From NCBI RefSeq assembly GCF_047496725.1, contig NC_132980.1, forward strand, positions 1,493,001 to 1,557,000: a stretch of DNA of 64,000 nt, written 5' to 3'. The stretch is from Anoplolepis gracilipes (Eukaryota > Arthropoda > Insecta > Hymenoptera > Formicidae). Below are positions 41,236 to 52,980 of this stretch, in pieces; positions within the stretch are counted from its first letter, which is position 1; each line of letters starts with the position of its first letter. The notes beneath the pieces are model-generated. The model was given only the letters and a program-made list of their open reading frames with translations. It was not told the origin of the DNA and searched no databases. The translations under genes were made by a program, and so were the position numbers.

Positions 41236-41636
41236 CACACACGCACACACGCACACGCACACACACACTCATACAAATAATTTTAAGGCTGACATTAATA
41301 TTCTAAACAATAAGATCATATGTATAACGTTAGGAATTAATTGAATAAATGTTAATCTAAAAATTAAATAATCGGTAAACTTATTTAATTCCTTCACTCT
41401 CTCCACGCGAAAGATCACACTTGGTCCTGTCCCGCGTAAAAGAGATTCGATTCTTTTACTAAAAAAGGATCACCGAGAGAGTGTTCGCATAACAGAGTAA
41501 TAACGACATCCGTCGTTTACCTGTTTGCTAACCTGCAGCTCGCTCGACCGAGTCACTCGTCGATACTTTTGACATCGGAACAGTTCCTGTTACGTCCTTC
41601 CTCTGACCCATCCTTTCCACGGGCCTGGACGTAACA
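40045..41636 (+). mobile_element. 5' LTR of a truncated retrotransposon
   Basis: Starts TGTTATTACGTCC and ends GGACGTAACA, a short inverted match with the TG...CA ends of an LTR. Two diverged tandem copies of about 210 bp (40,050-40,257 and 40,258-40,470, both with CTCCACG ... AAACATTGAAA ... GCATAATC) lie in the U3 part. A TATA box (TATAAAAAG at about 40,624) precedes the putative transcription start. A (ACGC)n microsatellite is at 41,189-41,275. No 3' LTR is present in the window. Confidence 0.65.
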
Positions 41637-41647
41637 TACTGAAAAAT

Positions 41648-41665
41648 TGGAGGCTCGTCCGGGAT
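41648..41665 (+). other. Primer-binding site, tRNA-Pro type
   Basis: TGGAGGCTCGTCCGGGAT lies 11 bases after the LTR end. It differs at one position from the tRNA-Pro primer-binding site known from murine leukaemia-type retroviruses (TGGGGGCTCGTCCGGGAT), so priming by tRNA-Pro is likely. Confidence 0.65.
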
Positions 41666-41693
41666 TGATTGAAATGTGTGATTTTAAGCAGGA

Positions 41694-43244
41694 ATGAGTA
41701 AAGGGACTAGAGGGCAAACCGATAAAGACGAAGTAGAACGAAATTTTCAATTAGCGCTAGAGAAACACAAACGGCCGAAATTCGATAAACCAGAATCACC
41801 TTACACTTCAACACCTACTACATCTACTTCCACACGATCTTCGAAAATTATTAATTTTTCTTCAATCGAAATAACCACTGAGACAAGTAATGAACAACAT
41901 TCCTATACCAGTGGCACGTCCGATAGCGATATACCTGTAAACGGCGCCGAATCTAAAATTGAAATAGAGTTAGAAAATTTTTACGATAACACCATGACGC
42001 AGAATAATCCTTTCGCTACTCTTAAATACGCGGTCGAGGCCGTTCCTTATTTTGACGGTCAAAATATTCCGTTAAATTATTTTATCGAAGGATGTAAAGA
42101 AGCAAAATCTATGCTATCTAAAGAAACAGAACCACAGCTAACTAGAATAATAAGAACGAGGATAATCGGTGAGGCCCGTCGCACGATACAAGATCAAAAT
42201 TTTGATAGCATTTCACAATTAACCACTTATTTAAAGCAGATATACGGACCAACTAAAAATATTTATCAATTGCAAGGAGAATTAGAGTGTATATATCAAA
42301 AAGGCGATGAAAATGTAGTAACATACGCAAACAGAGTTAAATTCCTAGGAAAACAAATTTTAGAAGCATATAAAACCGCGGGAAATATTGCGATTGATCA
42401 GAGTATTAAGGCATCATTAGAAAAAGACATGAACAAATGCTTCATTAAAGAATTAAAACCAGAAATCGAGTAAAGAATTTCGAAAACTTTAGAAGTAAAT
42501 GCGACAGTAGCCGACGCTTTAAGAATAGAGAGAGAGCTTCGGGAAATGACAGAATTACGACAGGAAACGGACCACTCAGGAAGACAAAAGAACGCCAGCT
42601 CAAGAGAAATCTGTCAAATCTGTTATAAGCAAGGGCACGTGGCCAATGACTGCAGAAAATATTTACAGGTATCTCAGACCACTAACAACCGCACAGATTT
42701 AGAAACGGACATTTTAATCTGCCAAATTTGTAAAAAACGTGGACACACCGCGGACAAGTGCCGGTATCGCGACCCTCAAGTCCGTCGGTCGGTCAATATA
42801 ATACAAGAAAAATTAACCACATGTTAATTATGTTCAAAATCCGGTCACAATGCAAAAACTTGTCAACAAGGTAACGTGAACAATATAGCTAATAGAATTT
42901 CAATAATTTGTCAATGGTGCGAAAAACCTGGACATTCAGCTAATAACTGTTGGAGGAAACAAAATGAAAATCGGCCCAAGACCACGTGTTAAATTTGTAA
43001 TAATTACGGGCATGTTGCAAAGGATTGCCGATCCAGCATGAACCAACAGGGAAGAACCGGAAACTCTTTGTTTTGTCGATACTGCAAGGAACAAGGACAA
43101 CTGTTAGAAAATTGCCAAGTGCGCCTTGCTAATAATCAAAAGAAAAATAAGGCACAGGGAATCTACAATGGCCCCTCGACATCGGGTGCGCAGCAGGGGT
43201 CCGAACAAAAAAAGCGCCCACACAAAACTCAAGTAGTCAAGTAG
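41694..43244 (+). pseudogene. Gag with six zinc knuckles, three in-frame TAA stops
   Basis: One frame runs from ATG 41,694 to the TAG at 43,242-43,244, broken only by TAA at 42,471, 42,825 and 42,988. The N-terminal half has the capsid-like segment N-Y-F-I-E-G-C-K-E-A and Y-L-K-Q-I-Y-G-P-T, with F-I-K-E-L-K-P-E-I-E near its end. Downstream are six C-x2-C-x4-H-x4-C knuckles (42,609-43,115), for example C-Q-I-C-Y-K-Q-G-H-V-A-N-D-C. In two of them TAA stands where neighbours have Gln, and in the sixth His is replaced by Gln. Gag would coat the RNA genome in a cytoplasmic particle. Confidence 0.8.
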
Positions 43245-43296
43245 GTAAAACCGAAACAAAAATAAGACCTGTAACCGTAAATCTCGACAGAGTCGC

Positions 43297-43605
43297 GTGC
43301 CTACCGTCCAAATAACCATAAGTGACACGATTAAGATAATTTTTATGTTAGACACAGGATCCGGACCAAACGTCATTAAAGAAAACTTCGTACCTGAAGG
43401 AATAAGTATTAACCGTACGAACATCTTAAAATTAAACGGTATAAATAATTATCCTGTTTACACTCTGGGCGAAATTACAGTAATTCTCTTCGAAAGACCG
43501 GTTACTTTCCACATCGTTTCCAACGATTTCCCGATCTTGCAATCTGGGATTCTCGGAAATGATTTTTTCGAACAAACCTCGTCGAAAATCGACTACGCCC
43601 TATAA
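43297..43605 (+). pseudogene. Retroviral-type aspartic protease, then truncation
   Basis: Follows gag in a different frame. It has F-M-L-D-T-G-S-G-P-N-V-I, the D-T-G active site, and ends with G-I-L-G-N-D-F-F, the second conserved block. After about 43,605 the sequence becomes AT-rich with no reverse transcriptase, so pol is lost. A Ty3/Gypsy-like affiliation is likely from gag and protease layout but cannot be proven without the polymerase. Confidence 0.75.
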
Positions 43606-43891
43606 TATTATAATATATTAATATATTTTATATATATATATATATACACATATATATATATATTAAATTATTAATATAATTAATATATAAATATATTATA
43701 ATATATTAATTAAACAATGATACAGTTATCAATTGTGATTATCATAAATATAATATATTTATATTAAGATAATATTATATAATAACATATATTAACTGCA
43801 TAACTTTTTTTTTACAATTTTAAGAAATTTCTTTTAATAAAGTATGCATATAATAAACACGCTTGTCGTACCTTTTTTCGTATCATTGCAG
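43606..43891. other. AT-rich gap
   Basis: TA-rich sequence separating the truncated retroelement from the SDA1 pseudogene; includes an intron-like pyrimidine tract just before 43,891. Confidence 0.5.
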
Positions 43892-44246
43892 GTAGCCGAT
43901 TGTTATCCAGATAATTTAAAAACATATCCTCAAGAAATTGTCAATATATTACAAACTCATAATACCATTTTAGATAATGAAATGCATATGATAAGTTTTA
44001 CAATGTATTTTAAAATTACATTATGTAAGTAAATTGAGTCACGTGTAACTGCTTACTATATTGTAATTATATTTTTTACAGACATTTTGTAAAGCATTGA
44101 TCTAGCTACGCAACAAATCACTTTTAAAACTCACTGCATTTCTCAGTTTATATTTTGAACTTTTAAAATGTCAAGATAAAATTTTAAGAAAATTTCTCAA
44201 AACACATATAGTCACAGATATCAAAAATGTCAATGCAAAGCACAAA
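43892..44246 (+). pseudogene. SDAD1: SDA1 (SDAD1) pseudogene fragment, two exons
   Basis: Exon A (43,892-43,990, acceptor catTGCAG) reads V-A-D-C-Y-P-D-N-L-K-T-Y-P-Q-E-I and H-N-T-I-L-D-N-E-M-H-M. Exon B (44,082-44,246, acceptor tttttacag) reads T-F-C-K-A-L-I, a TAG stop (44,103-44,105), [17 protein letters not shown] and [14 protein letters not shown]. This order is diagnostic for SDA1/SDAD1, a nucleolar protein needed for 60S ribosome assembly and export. The donor of exon A reads ATAAGT and exon B has no donor, so the copy is dead. Because the intron is kept, it arose by DNA duplication rather than retroposition. Confidence 0.85.
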
Positions 44247-44650
44247 ATCTTTTGTTTACTTATATACAAATTTAAAATACTTAATTTATATTAATATAAA
44301 AATTATTAAAAGTTTTGTTAAAGAAAAATTAGTAAAATACACCAAGTAAAATATGTGCACGATTCAAATTTTACGGAAAGAATTAATTTCTAAAGAAATT
44401 TACACATTAACATGCGCGTATGGTTCTCATTACCTAATTGATAGTTACATGTGTTTATTAAAGAAAATTGATTTAAAACGCAAAAAATAACTAACTGCCA
44501 AAATAATTTTTACATATACCTGTTACAATATATAGTAATGAAAATATCTTTTCAAAAAATGTACAAATTAATATTAAAAAAATTAATCTTAATATAAAAT
44601 ATTATTATTATATATAAATCAAATTATATATTATTAATATTAATATAATT

Positions 44651-46688
44651 ATTTTATTATTTAGAAATTATTATAAAATATCTAATAATAAACTAAATTA
44701 TAATTAATATGTATATGTATTAATATTAATAATTATTTAAGTAATAGTTATAAATTTTAAAATAAGAAATGTTTTATTAACATTATGTTCTTGATGATTC
44801 ATTAATCACGTATAAAATCATTACGTCAAAAATAGAAATTGTTATTTAAAAACATCTTTTCTGATATACGATCTCATGTGTTAAAATGTGTCAGAGTACT
44901 TAGAAATTATAATAGAATTTATATTTTGATGTTAGAATATTTATCTATTAATGAAATAAGACAAATGTGTCATAACTGATATATAAATAACAAAAACCTT
45001 ATAAATATAAAAAATCCTGCGTTCAAAAACTTTGACATCAAATTTACAATCTATTTTAAAAATACAAAAAAACTATTTAAATTAACTTTGATTAATTTGA
45101 TTTGTCATTAATCTTAAAAAACATAATCCGTCGCCATAATTTGATTTTTTACGGAGAAAAAATTAATAATTCTATTTATACTAAAAATTTCATATATTTC
45201 GTTACTTGTAAAGTTAATCGGACATTTGTCGAAGTCATTCTAAATCTTTATCACATTACAATCATTACGGAGTTATGTGAAAATATAAATCGTACAAATA
45301 TTAATTAAATAGAAAACTTTCATGAATGTGAATATTGCTGATTTGCATTTGAAAAATGCAGTTAATATGACACAATACAGGGAAAATATAATACAGACAA
45401 CAACAATTCTTTAATTTTTAAATTTGTAAACATTTTAATATATTGTTTCTTGTGTCATGTCATTAAAAATAGCGATTGTTAATATAACTTGAATAGCTTA
45501 TGTATTCAAATGTCATGAAGGTTGTGATTGATGGATTGAAATTTATTTATTGTTTCTATTTACAGAAATATAAACAATCAATTTATACATATTGGGCAAC
45601 AAATAATTATTTAATTAAATATATTATAACATATAAAAAGCAGAAAGAAAGACAAAAAGAACATAGTGTAAAAATTAAGAAGAAACTTATAAATATTCTG
45701 CAAATTTTCAAAATAATTATTATCATTTTGCCGAAATGCCGCAAGAAATAGCCAAATAAGATATTTAAAAAAAAACTTTTCGCACTATTTAAAGCATTTT
45801 ACTTATATTACTATGTTTTAAATCAATAAATAAAACTTTAATATATCTTGTCGTCTTCTCAATGAATTTTTAGCTTTTTTATTAATACCTTTTTTCATTA
45901 AAATTTTTGAATTTATAAATTAGGCATTTATACAAAATTGTGGATGTTGTTATTAATTTAAGTAATTTTTTATTTAAAAAGTGTTTTTAAAATTATAAAT
46001 ATAAATTTATAAAAAATATTAAATATTATCTTCTTAGACTATTATTCAACATTCAATTACAGTGAAATTTGAAAACAAATCAAGATTTGTCAGTTATAGA
46101 ATGTTAGAACTTTTTATTGATCTGATAATGTTTTTATCAAATGTTGACGAAAGTTGTTGTTCGTCACTTATCTTAAGGCTACTGAGTACTCGCCGCGAAG
46201 CTTTGATGTCGACAGTGGCGACATATAGTTCTGTCTCTTTCCTTCTTTTGGGAAATATGTCAGAAGCGAGAAATGACAATCCAATTTATGTTGCAACCTA
46301 CGTCGTAATTATTTGCTTTTTACTAGTGTTGTGATGTGCAACGTATTTATGAAACTTGTGAAAATGTACGGTTGCTAAGCTGTGTAAGGAATAAACTGTG
46401 TAACATTTTCCTCTCCTTTCAGCAGCTCTCAAATCGCGTGTTTTTCCGCATTTCAAGGGTTCATTTCGGACTCAATTTACAGTTATTTATCAATTGTCAG
46501 GAGAAAGGATTACCAGCCGTACATTTTTACAGGTGTGCTGAAGAGATTGGTAGTATTATTTCGTTAAAATATGTTTTTATTTACATGTCAGTTGCAATAT
46601 ATAATAAATCAGGGTGTCATTTCTCGCTATTTCTCGCTTGTGACGTCACGATTTCAATATGGCCGCGGTGACTACTCAGGAGCCTTAA
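44651..46688. repeat. 2.04-kb duplicated block, copy 2
   Basis: Near-identical to 13,813-15,848 in the same orientation. Here it is flanked on the left by TA-rich DNA and on the right directly by the 3' side of the Tigger-like gene. No Helitron sequence surrounds it, so the block is not part of the Helitron itself. Confidence 0.9.
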
Positions 46689-46731
46689 TCTTTGAAGCTC
46701 CTTTAGTAGAACGATACAATAGAATATAAAT

Positions 46732-47247
46732 TTAATTACTGTGTCCCAGTTCAAATTCTCGTAGCCAGAATATATCCACTTCTTCATGTTTAACCCAACT
46801 TTCTAGATATTTTATCCCATTTTCTTTGGCGTATTCATAACCAACTTTTAATAGTCGTTCCAAGACACGTACTGCGGAAGAGTAAGAATTCCGTTGAAGT
46901 CGATCCTTTGTCCATATCTCTAAAGTTTCTAAAAACCGTTTCTCTTCCAGGAATGTGAACTCTATTTGACATTTGGGCTTTACCTCTCTGTCAAATTGGT
47001 ATTTTTCTCCAAGATGTTTATAACGAGCTATATCTTCGTCAAGTCTTTTCTTGTTAACTCGGTAGCGTTTCATAACTTTATTTATACCTTTCTTTTCAGA
47101 TACAACATCGTTCACTGCTGCCTCGTACTTTATTTTCTTTTTTAGATACTTTCTTTTATTTTTCAAAATATCTATTTTTAATAATAAAGTTTCAATATAA
47201 AGTTCATATTTCGCTACTACGTCTATTACAGATTTATGTTTAATCAT
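46732..47247 (-). pseudogene. Tigger/CENP-B-type transposase N-terminal fragment
   Basis: 171 codons. After a lysine-rich helical N-terminus, the frame shows a helix-turn-helix pair: A-A-V-N-D-V-V ... K-R-Y-R-V-N-K-K-R-L and then E-E-K-R-F-L-E-T-L ... Y-A-K-E-N-G-I-K-Y ... S-W-V-K-H-E-E-V-D-I-F-W-L-R-E-F. This is the CENP-B/Tc5 DNA-binding domain layout (N-G-I ... S-W ... W-L-x-x-F). It stops where the D-G-D catalytic part should begin. It is a domesticated fragment or a relic; the open frame of full HTH length leaves both possible. Confidence 0.55.
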
Positions 47248-48453
47248 AACATCATGTACTACCCATCGAAACTTTCTCCTTAACTTGACATGTTTTTAAG
47301 TTCCGTGATATCATGTTTCGATATTCTAAAAACGAAAAATAGACACAAAAATACAAGCATGTTGCATATAAGTAAGCAAAAAATAATAACATAAGATAAC
47401 AAAATAAAGATCCTAAGTAATCGTGCAATTATTTGTGCAATTTTCGCCTCGCAATATACAAATTTTTTATTCAAGATTGCACATTTATACATGCAAAACT
47501 AAATAAAACATCTTAAATAAAAAATAAGCATAATTAAAACACAAATTTTTGTATTTCTTCAAAAACTAGAAGCTTGTTGGGAAAGTTTATCAAAAAAAAG
47601 TTTTTTTTTGTACTTCTTGTGATGTTTGTTTATCAATGTCTTCTTCTCTTACTATGTCTAATGAATCCAAACTCTGTTCATTTAAAGATGTTGGGCTTAC
47701 ATTTTCTTGTGTACAAAAATATGATTATAAAAGATATTTTCATAAGAAGTATATGTATTAAAATTTGTTTAAAAGAAAACAAATTTAGTCAAATTAAAGA
47801 AATGTTTGTAATGACTTCCACCGACTCTAATGCATTTCCGTGTACGACGAATAGCTAATTGTTGCACCCGCTATAATATTCCACGATTAAATCTTATTTG
47901 TTCACAGTGATAAATAATTTTTTTCAAGTAGTCGTCTCTCTTTAGTACACAATGTTAATTTGTACTATTTTAAAAATTATTATTCAATTATTACGAATAA
48001 AGGTTTACTTTCTATCAATCAAATACGTTTTTCTTGAAAAGAGTTAATTTTAACGAAATGAAACAAGGATAGATTTTTTAAAGAAAGATGTTCCTAGAGA
48101 AGAATCTAAAAACATATATTTTAAGAATAAAAAACCCTACCGGCTTTAAAGTTTTGTAAGTTAGAAGACTTACAGGTGATCCGATTCTGATTGTCTTCGA
48201 GATAATATAAAAAAATGTATTGTACTATTTTAAACATCTTAATTTAATAATATAAAAAAAGATTTTATTTATATCTGCAAAGTAATATAAAAGTTATTTA
48301 AAAAAGATGTTTTTGAAATTTAAACTTTAGAGACAAATATCTCAGTAGAAATGCATTATAGAATAAAATTTTATAGAAACTTATGGGATTATTTTTACTA
48401 ACTCTACATGTCCACAAGAAATTGCTCATCTCTACGAGAACACTCTGTGTATA
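47248..48453. other. AT-rich stretch with a short minus-strand coding trace
   Basis: On the minus strand about 47,690 down to 47,590 reads L-N-E-Q-S-L-D-S-L-D-I-V-R-E-E-D-I-D before a stop, and could be a lost segment of the neighbouring transposase-like gene. The rest is empty. Confidence 0.3.
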
Positions 48454-49104
48454 CAGAGTGCTTAATTTTAATCGCGCCAGACAGATATCTCGAAAAATAT
48501 GGAAAATATGAAAAATGTTTCAGACAAAAGTTGTATAGTTTCAGTGGAGACATGCGATGGTGCCACTGATTTGACTTTGAACAATTGTTTGAAGGTTTTA
48601 TGAAAGTCATCTTGAGTTTTCTAAACAAAACATTCTATATATTATTGCATACTCTTGTAGCTCATCTCGAGAGCTTTCTAAAACACTATGATAAAGTATT
48701 TTTTCATTAAGCACTTTACGAGTTATAAGGGTTGAAAATCACAGTATTTACCGGCATTAGCATTAAATCCAAGGTGTGTACCGGCTGATGAAAGTAAAAC
48801 ACGAGGCTGATCCGGCCGGTGAAGGTAAGACCCAAAAGTTGAGCCGATAACTCAAAAAGTACTTATGAAAAAATACTTTATCATAATGTTATGTAAAGCT
48901 CTCGAGATAAGCTACAAGAATATGCAATAATATATATGGTGCTCCAATTAAAAAATTCAAGATGACCTGCATGTGATCTTCAAACAATTACTCAAGGTCA
49001 AATCACTGGCACCATCAAAACCATACAACGTTAGTCTAAAACATTTTTTCATATTTTCCGTATTTTTCAAGATATTTGCCGAAGGTAATTAAAATTAAAC
49101 CCTG
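48454..49104. mobile_element. Palindromic element, family A
   Basis: Arms at about 48,454-48,725 and 48,855-49,104 are inverted copies (AATGTTTCAGACAAAAGTTGT against ACAACGTTAGTCTAAAACATT, and CTCATCTCGAGAGCTTT against AAGCTCTCGAGATAAGC). The 130-base centre is more complex and contains repeated CCGGC words. The right end is ACCCTGTATG. Confidence 0.75.
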
Positions 49105-49108
49105 TATG

Positions 49109-49194
<86 letters not shown>

Positions 49195-49195
49195 T
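49105..49195. repeat. (TA)n and (CA)n microsatellite
   Basis: Pure TA from about 49,115 to 49,157, then CA repeats to 49,188. Confidence 0.95.
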
Positions 49196-49688
49196 TATAC
49201 ATATGCATCATGTGATAAATCTCTCTTTCGCTCTCTATTTCTCAATTTTTCGTATCTTTCTATATTATTTCTCTTTTGTTCAAACAATGTTTTTAAACAA
49301 CTGCCAAACAAAATGGATAGTTTGACAGCCGCAGACAACAGAAACAAAGCAGCACACGAATTTGACAATCAACAACCAACCAGCATCACGGAAAAGAGAC
49401 AACAATGTCAATAACATACCTATTTCAGGAAAGGAATTTTTCGATATTGCTTCGGCAGTTATAGCAGCATTGTGTGGGAAAAGTCTTGCCAGCATTTTGT
49501 TTGGTATGTAATGAGTGCCCTAAAATTTACAGAAATAGTGACCTATTTCGCTATTTTCGATCCATTTCGGTGTTGTTAAAGTTATAGCGTCTAAAATAAA
49601 AAACACGAAGAATAAATTATTCATAATCACAATAAGAAAAAAATCAATAAATGAAATAATATAATAAAGAAATAATAACTAAAATAGA
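49196..49688. other. Spacer with an exon-like plus-strand segment
   Basis: A plus-strand frame reads M-D-S-L-T-A-A-D-N-R-N-K-A-A-H-E-F-D-N-Q (49,313 on). At 49,429 an acceptor (atttcag) is followed by 70 complex bases and a donor-like GTATGT (49,504). These might be exons of an unknown gene. Nothing else is seen. Confidence 0.25.
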
Positions 49689-51887
49689 TCAAATAAATAA
49701 ATTAAAAGTATTAAGATATAAATCAAAATAAAATATTTCATATTTATTATGTAAAAAGAGAGGAACTCGTACATTAAACAAATATAATTTAAAATGAAGA
49801 TGTCTAACGATATTTATACCTTCTTGCACGTAACACATTTCATTATTTTCGGTAAGAATTAAGTAATGTGTCTGTTGTTCTGTACTACAAGTACTGTAGA
49901 CCTTCATTGGCATTACATAATAGTTTGATAAATCTCTCCCATTTCTTCTAGAGAATGTAACATTATTTCTATCCTTATTGCGATGCCATCCGATTATCAC
50001 GCCAGTCGAAGAATCTGTAGATTGATCCTTATTTGTTACAATTGTTCCAACCGCAAATTTTACTGCTTGTGGTTTTGATTCATGAACTTGAAATTCCATG
50101 CTGTCTAAAGTCTAGAAAGATTATATTTTTATTAAATATTTTTGCCAAGTATAATAATTCTAAAATAGATTTTTGTATTAAATTATAAATAATTATAATT
50201 CATGTATACATAATTGTATATATTATCAGAGAAACACGAGATAGAGTTCTCTCTATTATTAATATGCATCATGTTCTGATAACATACCACGTGCGAATTC
50301 TTACTATACTTCCATATTTCAGATTTCAAGTGAGAGTATTCAGTAATATATAGCATCATCTAAAAATATAGAAAAAAAGGATTAAATATATAAACAAGAT
50401 TACAAACGCGAAAACAAAAAATAATTTTTTTGCTTATAAAGCTTATTTTATTGATTTATATCTTTGCCAAGATTATGAATTTATTAATTATGTTAATAGG
50501 ACACAAACACATAGTTGGAGGCTAACTTCTTCTGCTGATGTTATACCTAGTATAGTACTGTTTGCGGTAAAATCCCATAGTAAAAACCTTTGCTTCATAA
50601 AACCACTTGGGAATTCGTTAGATCTTACAGTAAAATATGTTACCATTTCTAGAGTATTCCTATGACTGTAAACAATAAATCATAATATATGATAACATAT
50701 CTGTATGATGAGAGTAAAAATATCGAAAGGTCAAATAATTTTTAATCTTTTATTATACTTACTCTCTTGGGAACCAAATTAAATAGAGACGCCGGTCACT
50801 AGCGGGATGCTCTAGTATTATATGGAAATCTACACCAAGTCTATTGGCCACGCAGTAACATATTATTAATAAAATTAGTTCTTGGCCACATTTACTTTCT
50901 AAGACCTATGCCGAAAATTATAAAATAGAAATTAATTAGAGAAAGTATATTTTTTCATATAACGAACATGACATATGCTCACAGCATAATTTATCATAAC
51001 TGTAATGTATTATAATATATAACTTACATAATCTATACACATGTATTTCAATTCTTTCGATTGGTTTAGTCGAAAGTTCAATTTGCCCAATAAATATTCA
51101 CCGATTGAATTTATAATCTGCGTTCCTTCTGTTTCGTTCCAAGTATTCTCGAGCCAATCATGAAAATCTTCTTTAACGGGCATCGAGAATATGGAATGGT
51201 CGGGATGTTTTTCTCTGAGGCAGTTCAGCACTTCATATGTGATGCTATCTAATGACGCTTTTACAGACGAGTGAGTTATAACCTTTTGGGGTTGAAGATT
51301 GTGTGCTAAAATAATAGCATAATAATACCATTCCAAGCGTGGCTCTGAATTTCTGCACAAACCGTCAAGCGTTAAACTGTTTAGATATTTAAGCATTTGC
51401 ATATTGAAATATCTTTTTGTTAAATCGCAACCAGCTCTTCTGAAAAATTTATATATTAACTGTTCAATAAATACATATTCTATGAAGCTATAAAGATTCT
51501 TATTAGTATATAATATTTCAATTTATATTTAGTTTTACTTTGGAGATCGAAGAAGCAAGCTTTTAATTTCATCCATCATAAAAGAAGACGAAAAGTCTAT
51601 GAGAGGATTAAAAACAAAATTGTCATGTTCAGAATTATTTAAATGTGTTTGACATATTACGGTTTGTCCATAAAATGTGTCATTATTGATTAACACTTCG
51701 TTATTATAATATTTTTCAATTACTTCAGTCAAGAAATTTTGCAATTGTCTAACGTCATTTATCATTGCCTGCTTCCATAAAGTTTAAATGTTTTACATTT
51801 GTTTGTTTGTGTTTTTTGAACTTTTTCTGCTTATTTTCCTTAGCCTCATTTTCTTGTTTATCATAAAGCTTCTTTCCATTAGGCCAC
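49689..51887 (-). CDS. FBXO21: FBXO21-like F-box protein gene, N-terminus missing
   Basis: Minus-strand exons with good splice sites and matching phases: 51,539-51,887, 51,028-51,439, 50,763-50,905, 50,527-50,665, 50,288-50,359 and 49,689-50,111. Exon 1 has R-W-P-N-G-K-K-L-Y and D-V-R-Q-L-Q-N-F-L and N-N-E-V-L-I-N-N-D. Exon 2 has Y-F-N-M-Q-M-L-K-Y-L. Exon 3 has I-C-Y-C-V-A-N-R-L-G-V, the transglutaminase-core-2 block. The last exon carries a YccV/hemimethylated-DNA-binding-like domain (F-A-V-G-T-I-V ... G-V-I-I-G-W-H). FBXO21 acts as substrate receptor in an SCF ubiquitin ligase. The F-box exon was not found. Within exon 1 the frame slips once (near 51,770-51,840), so the gene may be a decaying paralogue. 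Confidence 0.7.
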
Positions 51888-52980
51888 CTGTTAAATAAAT
51901 AAATATATATATAAACTTTATTGCTCCCTTCAAAGTTACAATTATTTATATTACATTTACCAACAGACAACATAAAAAATTAAAGAAACCTCCTACATTT
52001 TAAAAAAATTATTAAAAAATGAAAAGAAAAATGTGCCAGGGAGTAGTGCGTGTGTGGGTGCGTGCGTGCGTGTACTTATAACAAAACAAATAGAGAGCAA
52101 AAGGAATTAGAAAAACAATGTATTTTTTAGGTGTAAAAACGTGACAAGTTTAATGATAATATATACAAATAATATATATAAAAATACAAAATATAACAGA
52201 ATAGATATAAATACAGGGTGTTCCCTCTAATTAGAGCACTTAACATATTTCTGTTTTTCTTTTTTTTTTTTGATGACATAAAAAAATATCAAAAGCAAAA
52301 TTATCCGATTTAAAAGTAATGATACCTCGACAAGAATTATAAAATTCTTTTTCTAATATCACCTTTTATGAGATTTAAAGGACATTCTAAATAAGATGGC
52401 ATATTTTCATTAACGTAGTAATGTAGTTTACGAAAAAATTCAATCACGTAGGGTTTGTTAATCTTCAAATGACTGAATAAAAAATCATGTTATATATACA
52501 ATATATATGTTCATTTTTTTATTATAAATATTATAGTGAAGAGGAAAGAGAGTCTGGGAGCAGAGAAGTAACTATTAAAAGAAATTTTCTTAGGATACTT
52601 GCAATTTCATAAAAAAATAATTTGTTTCCATTTAAATGTGTACAGAGCACGAATTTTTTTGGCTATAAATAGCCAAATATTTATGCCAAATCCTGAATAA
52701 ATCTTAATTTGAGATTGTAAATTCTTTTTTATCTCATTGTAAGAAAAAGCGTAAGCAAAAAAATTAATTCTTTACGAAACTAGCGTATTACTATTCACGT
52801 GTAGCTCTTAATAGCTTGTGAAACTTTGTTTTTTAATCATTTATTGAAACATATTTTTTATAAAATTAATAAAAAAAGCTCATAAAAGATTAAACATCGG
52901 AATATGTGGTACAAAGGCGTTAATGAGCCAAACACGTATAATTTAAATTATAATAAAATTATTTAATACAAAGTCAGAAA
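51888..52980. other. AT-rich stretch with one repeat terminus
   Basis: A GTGCGTGCG microsatellite-like run is at 52,047-52,073. At 52,215 the motif CAGGGTGTTCCCTCTAATTAGAG resembles a terminal repeat of a foldback element, but no partner end was found. An F-box exon of the neighbouring gene could lie here but was not recognised. Confidence 0.4.

Noticed and set aside
41075..41276. Minus-strand Cys-Val-Arg repeat frames
   Set aside because: They come from the (ACGC)n microsatellite within the LTR.
47574..47858. Plus-strand hydrophobic ORF
   Set aside because: AT-rich composition with no domain; part of the minus strand reads more like coding sequence.
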